Shown here piece after piece: positions 61,508 to 64,000 of a DNA stretch of 64,000 nucleotides. Numbering within the stretch: the first letter of the stretch is position 1; every line of letters starts with the position of its first letter. The DNA is taken from positions 62,001 through 126,000 of the forward strand of contig NZ_JALIEA010000012.1 in the NCBI RefSeq assembly GCF_022869005.1, read 5' to 3'. The DNA comes from Corynebacterium kalidii (GTDB taxonomy: Bacteria; Actinomycetota; Actinomycetes; Mycobacteriales; Mycobacteriaceae). The notes under the pieces are model-generated. The model was not told the origin of the DNA, did no database searches, and was given only the letters and a program-made list of their open reading frames with translations. The translations under genes and the position numbers were made by a program.

Positions 61508-61918
61508 AATAGCCACCGTATCGTGTTCCGGGCCTCTGGGGCATGGCGGGGCGGGGTCGTGGCGTGCGGTGTGCAACAATGTGGGGGGACACGTGCAGCA
61601 CCCACGTAGACAAGTGGAACCCGCGCCATCATCGGCGTGTCAACCCACCGGCCGGTCGTGGTGTGCTCCGAATGTCCGAAGATTTTTCTTTTACAAGGCA
61701 CGACACGTGCAGACAACATCGAATATGAATGCCACGGCGGGAGTCCTGCCGGGACGTGTGGACATGGTGGACACGTCGGACATTGTGTGGCTGCGACCTG
61801 ATCGTCTGTGATCACAGCGCCCGTTGTCCTTCGCGCGAGCCTGCGTCAGGCTGACGACGGCGTCAGCGCGGACGCGACCGGTTCCGTTCCCCGCCCGTGG
61901 CACTGTTGAGGAGACAGT
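61508..61918. other. 411-bp rne upstream region
   Basis: No gene is supported here. It holds two copies of ACACGTGCAG (61589-61598 and 61703-61712), an AT-rich patch with ATTTTTCTTTTA near 61682-61693, and GAGGAG (61908-61913) serving the rne ATG. The interval must contain the rne promoter and leader, and could carry RNase E autoregulatory structure. Confidence 0.5.
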
Positions 61919-64000
61919 ATGGCGAACAGTAGCCAGGAACTAGCCGCAGCTGCGGCAGCAGTGACCAGCGGTGACCTGGGGGAGAAGGTCAGGGTCCATG
62001 CTCTGGCGAAGGCACTGGGTATCCCGAGTGCACAGATGATCACCGTGCTGGGGGAGCACGGCGTGGAGAACAAGCGTGCCGCCTCCACGGTGCCGAGGGC
62101 CGAGGTGGAACGGATCCTCGGCGAACTCGTGGCGGCGGGGGAGAAGCCGGGGACGGCTGCCCCGAAGAAGGCCGTGAAGAAAGCCCCGAAGAAGGCTGCC
62201 GCGACGACGGAAACCCCGGTCGCTGCAGGGCCCGCTGAGCCCACTGAGCTCACTGAGCCCACTGAGCCCACTGAGCCGTTCGGGACGCAGACCGGGGGAG
62301 AGGACGCCCCGGCGGCGGGCGCGTCCCGCTCGACGAGGCGCCGTGCCCGGCGGTCGACGAAGGTGACCCGCAAGGCCGCCGTGCCGACACGCCCCGTCGA
62401 CGAGGTGACGGTGGAACCGGTGCAGCAGCCCGCCGCAACGGCCACGCCGCAGCCGACGGATACCGTGGACGCGGGCGAGGCGACCGGTGAGGGTGCCGCG
62501 ACCGGCTCCACCGGCACGTCCAGCAGCGTGCGACGGCGGCGGAGGCGGAAGGTCAACCGTCCGACGGGCCAGGAGGCCCAGAACAACCGGGACGACCAGA
62601 ACCACCGGGCCGACCGGGAGTCCGCTGCGGAGACCACCGCGGCGCCCACCGAGCCGTCCCGCCCGCAGAAGCAGCAGGCGAAGGAGAAGGAACAGCCGAA
62701 GGAGCAGGCGACGGAACAGGCGACGCCGGAGCCTGCCGCCGAGGAACCCCGCCCGCTCGTCCGCCGTCGGATCGTCCGTCGCGTCGGGTCCCGGAGCGCC
62801 GCCGCGGGAGCCGAGGAGTTGCGTCGCGAGCGTCAGCGCGACGCCGCAGCGGCATCGGCCGCCGACGAGTCCACCGGAGGCGCGGCGGACGGGGACCGGG
62901 GTGAGTCCGGCGAGTCCTCCTCCACCTCACGTCGTCGTCGGGGGAGCCGTGGTCGGGGTCGCGGCCGTGGTGACCAGATCGACGACCAGCAGGGCAACAC
63001 CACTGGCCCGGCTGGCTCGGCCGACTCCACCGGTTCCGCCGACTCCGCGGATGCCGCCGGGGCCGCGGCCCAGACCCCCGCGCAGCCGGAGCAGGAGCCG
63101 ACACCGGTCGTCGACGAGCCGGTGAAGCTCAAGGGCTCCACCCGGCTGGAGTCCAAGCGCCGGTGGCGCCAGGAGCAGGGCAACGAGAAGCACCGGGTGG
63201 TTACCCGTGCAGAGTTCATCGCCCGCCGCGAGAACATCTTCCGGTCCATGGTCGTCCGCGACGCACACCGGAAGGACGGCGACGGGTGGACCACCCAGGT
63301 CGGTGTCGTCGAGGACGGTCTGCTCGTCGAGCACTTCGTCACCAGCGACGACCAGCAGTCCACGGTCGGCAACATCTACCTCGGCCGGGTCCAGAACGTG
63401 CTGTCCAGCATGGAGGCCGCCTTCATCGACATCGGCACCGGCCGTAACGCCGTGCTCTACGCCAGCGAGGTCGACTGGCGCTCCGAGCACGTGCGCGGTC
63501 GGTCCCGCCGCATTGAGTCGGCGCTGAAGCAGGGCGACCAGGTCCTGGTGCAGGTCACCAAGGAGCCCCTGGGGCACAAGGGCGCCCGGCTGACCAACCG
63601 GGTGAGCTTCGCGGGACGCTACCTGGTGTACGTCCCCGGTGGCCGGACCCAGGGCATCTCCCGGAAACTGCCGGAGGCCGAGCGTAAACGGCTGAAGGCG
63701 ATCCTGCAGCGGGTCGTCCCCGGTGACGGCGGCACGATCATCCGTACCGCCGCCGAGGGTGTCAGCGAGGAGAAGATCGCCGAGGACGTCGACCGGCTGC
63801 ACCGCCGGTGGCTGGAGATCACCGAGAGGGAGAACGAGGAACGCGCCAAGAAGGGCGCCACCCCGGTCACCCTCTACGAGGAGCCGAACCTCCTGGTCAA
63901 GGTGGTCCGCGACCTGTTCAACGAGGACTTCAACGAGCTCGTCGTCGACGGACGCCGGTCCTGGCAGCGGGTCCGTGACTACGTGCACCGTATGGCCCCG
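61919..64000 (+). CDS. rne: ribonuclease E/G, 3' end beyond window
   Basis: The ATG at 61919 follows GAGGAG by 5 nt; 694 codons are visible with no stop. The N-terminus has an IF2_N-like fold (VRVHALAKALGIPSAQMITV, VENKRAASTVPRAEV), as in corynebacterial RNase E. A long basic/acidic disordered region follows, with Glu-Pro-Thr repeats and Arg-rich clusters (RRRRRRKVN, SRGRGRGRG). From about residue 420 the catalytic half begins: the S1 domain GNIYLGRVQNVLSSMEAAFI and FAGRYLVYVPGG. The catalytic Asp residues and zinc link lie outside the window. It processes and decays RNA. Confidence 0.95.
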   Translation, partial: MANSSQELAAAAAAVTSGDLGEKVRVHALAKALGIPSAQMITVLGEHGVENKRAASTVPRAEVERILGELVAAGEKPGTAAPKKAVKKAPKKAAATTETPVAAGPAEPTELTEPTEPTEPFGTQTGGEDAPAAGASRSTRRRARRSTKVTRKAAVPTRPVDEVTVEPVQQPAATATPQPTDTVDAGEATGEGAATGSTGTSSSVRRRRRRKVNRPTGQEAQNNRDDQNHRADRESAAETTAAPTEPSRPQKQQAKEKEQPKEQATEQATPEPAAEEPRPLVRRRIVRRVGSRSAAAGAEELRRERQRDAAAASAADESTGGAADGDRGESGESSSTSRRRRGSRGRGRGRGDQIDDQQGNTTGPAGSADSTGSADSADAAGAAAQTPAQPEQEPTPVVDEPVKLKGSTRLESKRRWRQEQGNEKHRVVTRAEFIARRENIFRSMVVRDAHRKDGDGWTTQVGVVEDGLLVEHFVTSDDQQSTVGNIYLGRVQNVLSSMEAAFIDIGTGRNAVLYASEVDWRSEHVRGRSRRIESALKQGDQVLVQVTKEPLGHKGARLTNRVSFAGRYLVYVPGGRTQGISRKLPEAERKRLKAILQRVVPGDGGTIIRTAAEGVSEEKIAEDVDRLHRRWLEITERENEERAKKGATPVTLYEEPNLLVKVVRDLFNEDFNELVVDGRRSWQRVRDYVHRMAP

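Overview
The window is high-GC actinobacterial DNA and fits a Corynebacterium or close relative. Reasons: the tRNA-Pro/tig/clpP1-clpP2 block, an RNase E with an IF2_N-like head, the QsuB/QsuD pair beside a pca cluster with a PcaO-like LAL regulator, the valS-folC-LOG-DUF4233-ndk-rne chromosomal order, and apparent leaderless promoters. No phage or IS core gene is visible. All calls come from reading the sequence and its translations; nothing was searched.

Layout. 1-6.4 kb: a partial small HTH protein, pyruvate:quinone oxidoreductase (poxB/pqo), two overlapping hypotheticals, a lipoprotein, and a peroxide-sensing ohrR-ohr-reductase-DUF1304 operon closed by a strong terminator. 6.4-10.1 kb: tRNA-Gly, tRNA-Pro, trigger factor and the clpP1-clpP2 operon with a ClgR-type site. 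10.3-30.8 kb: a large aromatic catabolism island. On the plus strand lies pcaHGBC-pobA-pcaK-qsuB-qsuD; on the minus strand a closely packed run pcaR-pcaF-pcaD-iclR-Gfo/Idh-TIM barrel-FAD dehydrogenase-LAL regulator; divergently, pcaIJ. Together they take quinate/shikimate and 4-hydroxybenzoate to protocatechuate and then to succinyl-CoA plus acetyl-CoA. The three-gene Gfo/Idh-TIM-flavoprotein unit has no assigned substrate and may be an extra feeder route. 30.8-41.4 kb: purU, clpX, a TetR-like protein, mdh, an esterase, a Rho-N-like small protein, a urate-type permease fused to an OHCU-decarboxylase-like domain, an aldehyde dehydrogenase and a metallophosphoesterase.

41.4-53.5 kb is an accessory, defence-like island. 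It starts with three 45-bp tandem repeats (six ATCTTCGAG boxes at a 22/23-bp pitch) directly in front of an apparently leaderless AAA/DUF4143 ATPase. Then, on the minus strand, comes a helicase - DUF1156 Zn-ribbon methylase - HEPN/DUF499 ATPase operon with a divergent XRE regulator. The methylase is split by a one-base frameshift in a G6 tract, and its middle is conspicuously AT-rich, so it is either phase-variable, decayed or mis-sequenced. The set resembles BREX-3/Hma-type helicase-methylase-ATPase modules but has no PglZ.

53.5-64 kb returns to housekeeping: valS, folC, a LOG-family protein, DUF4233, a GNAT, DUF1275, ndk, a membrane protein and the 5' two thirds of rne, which runs off the right edge.
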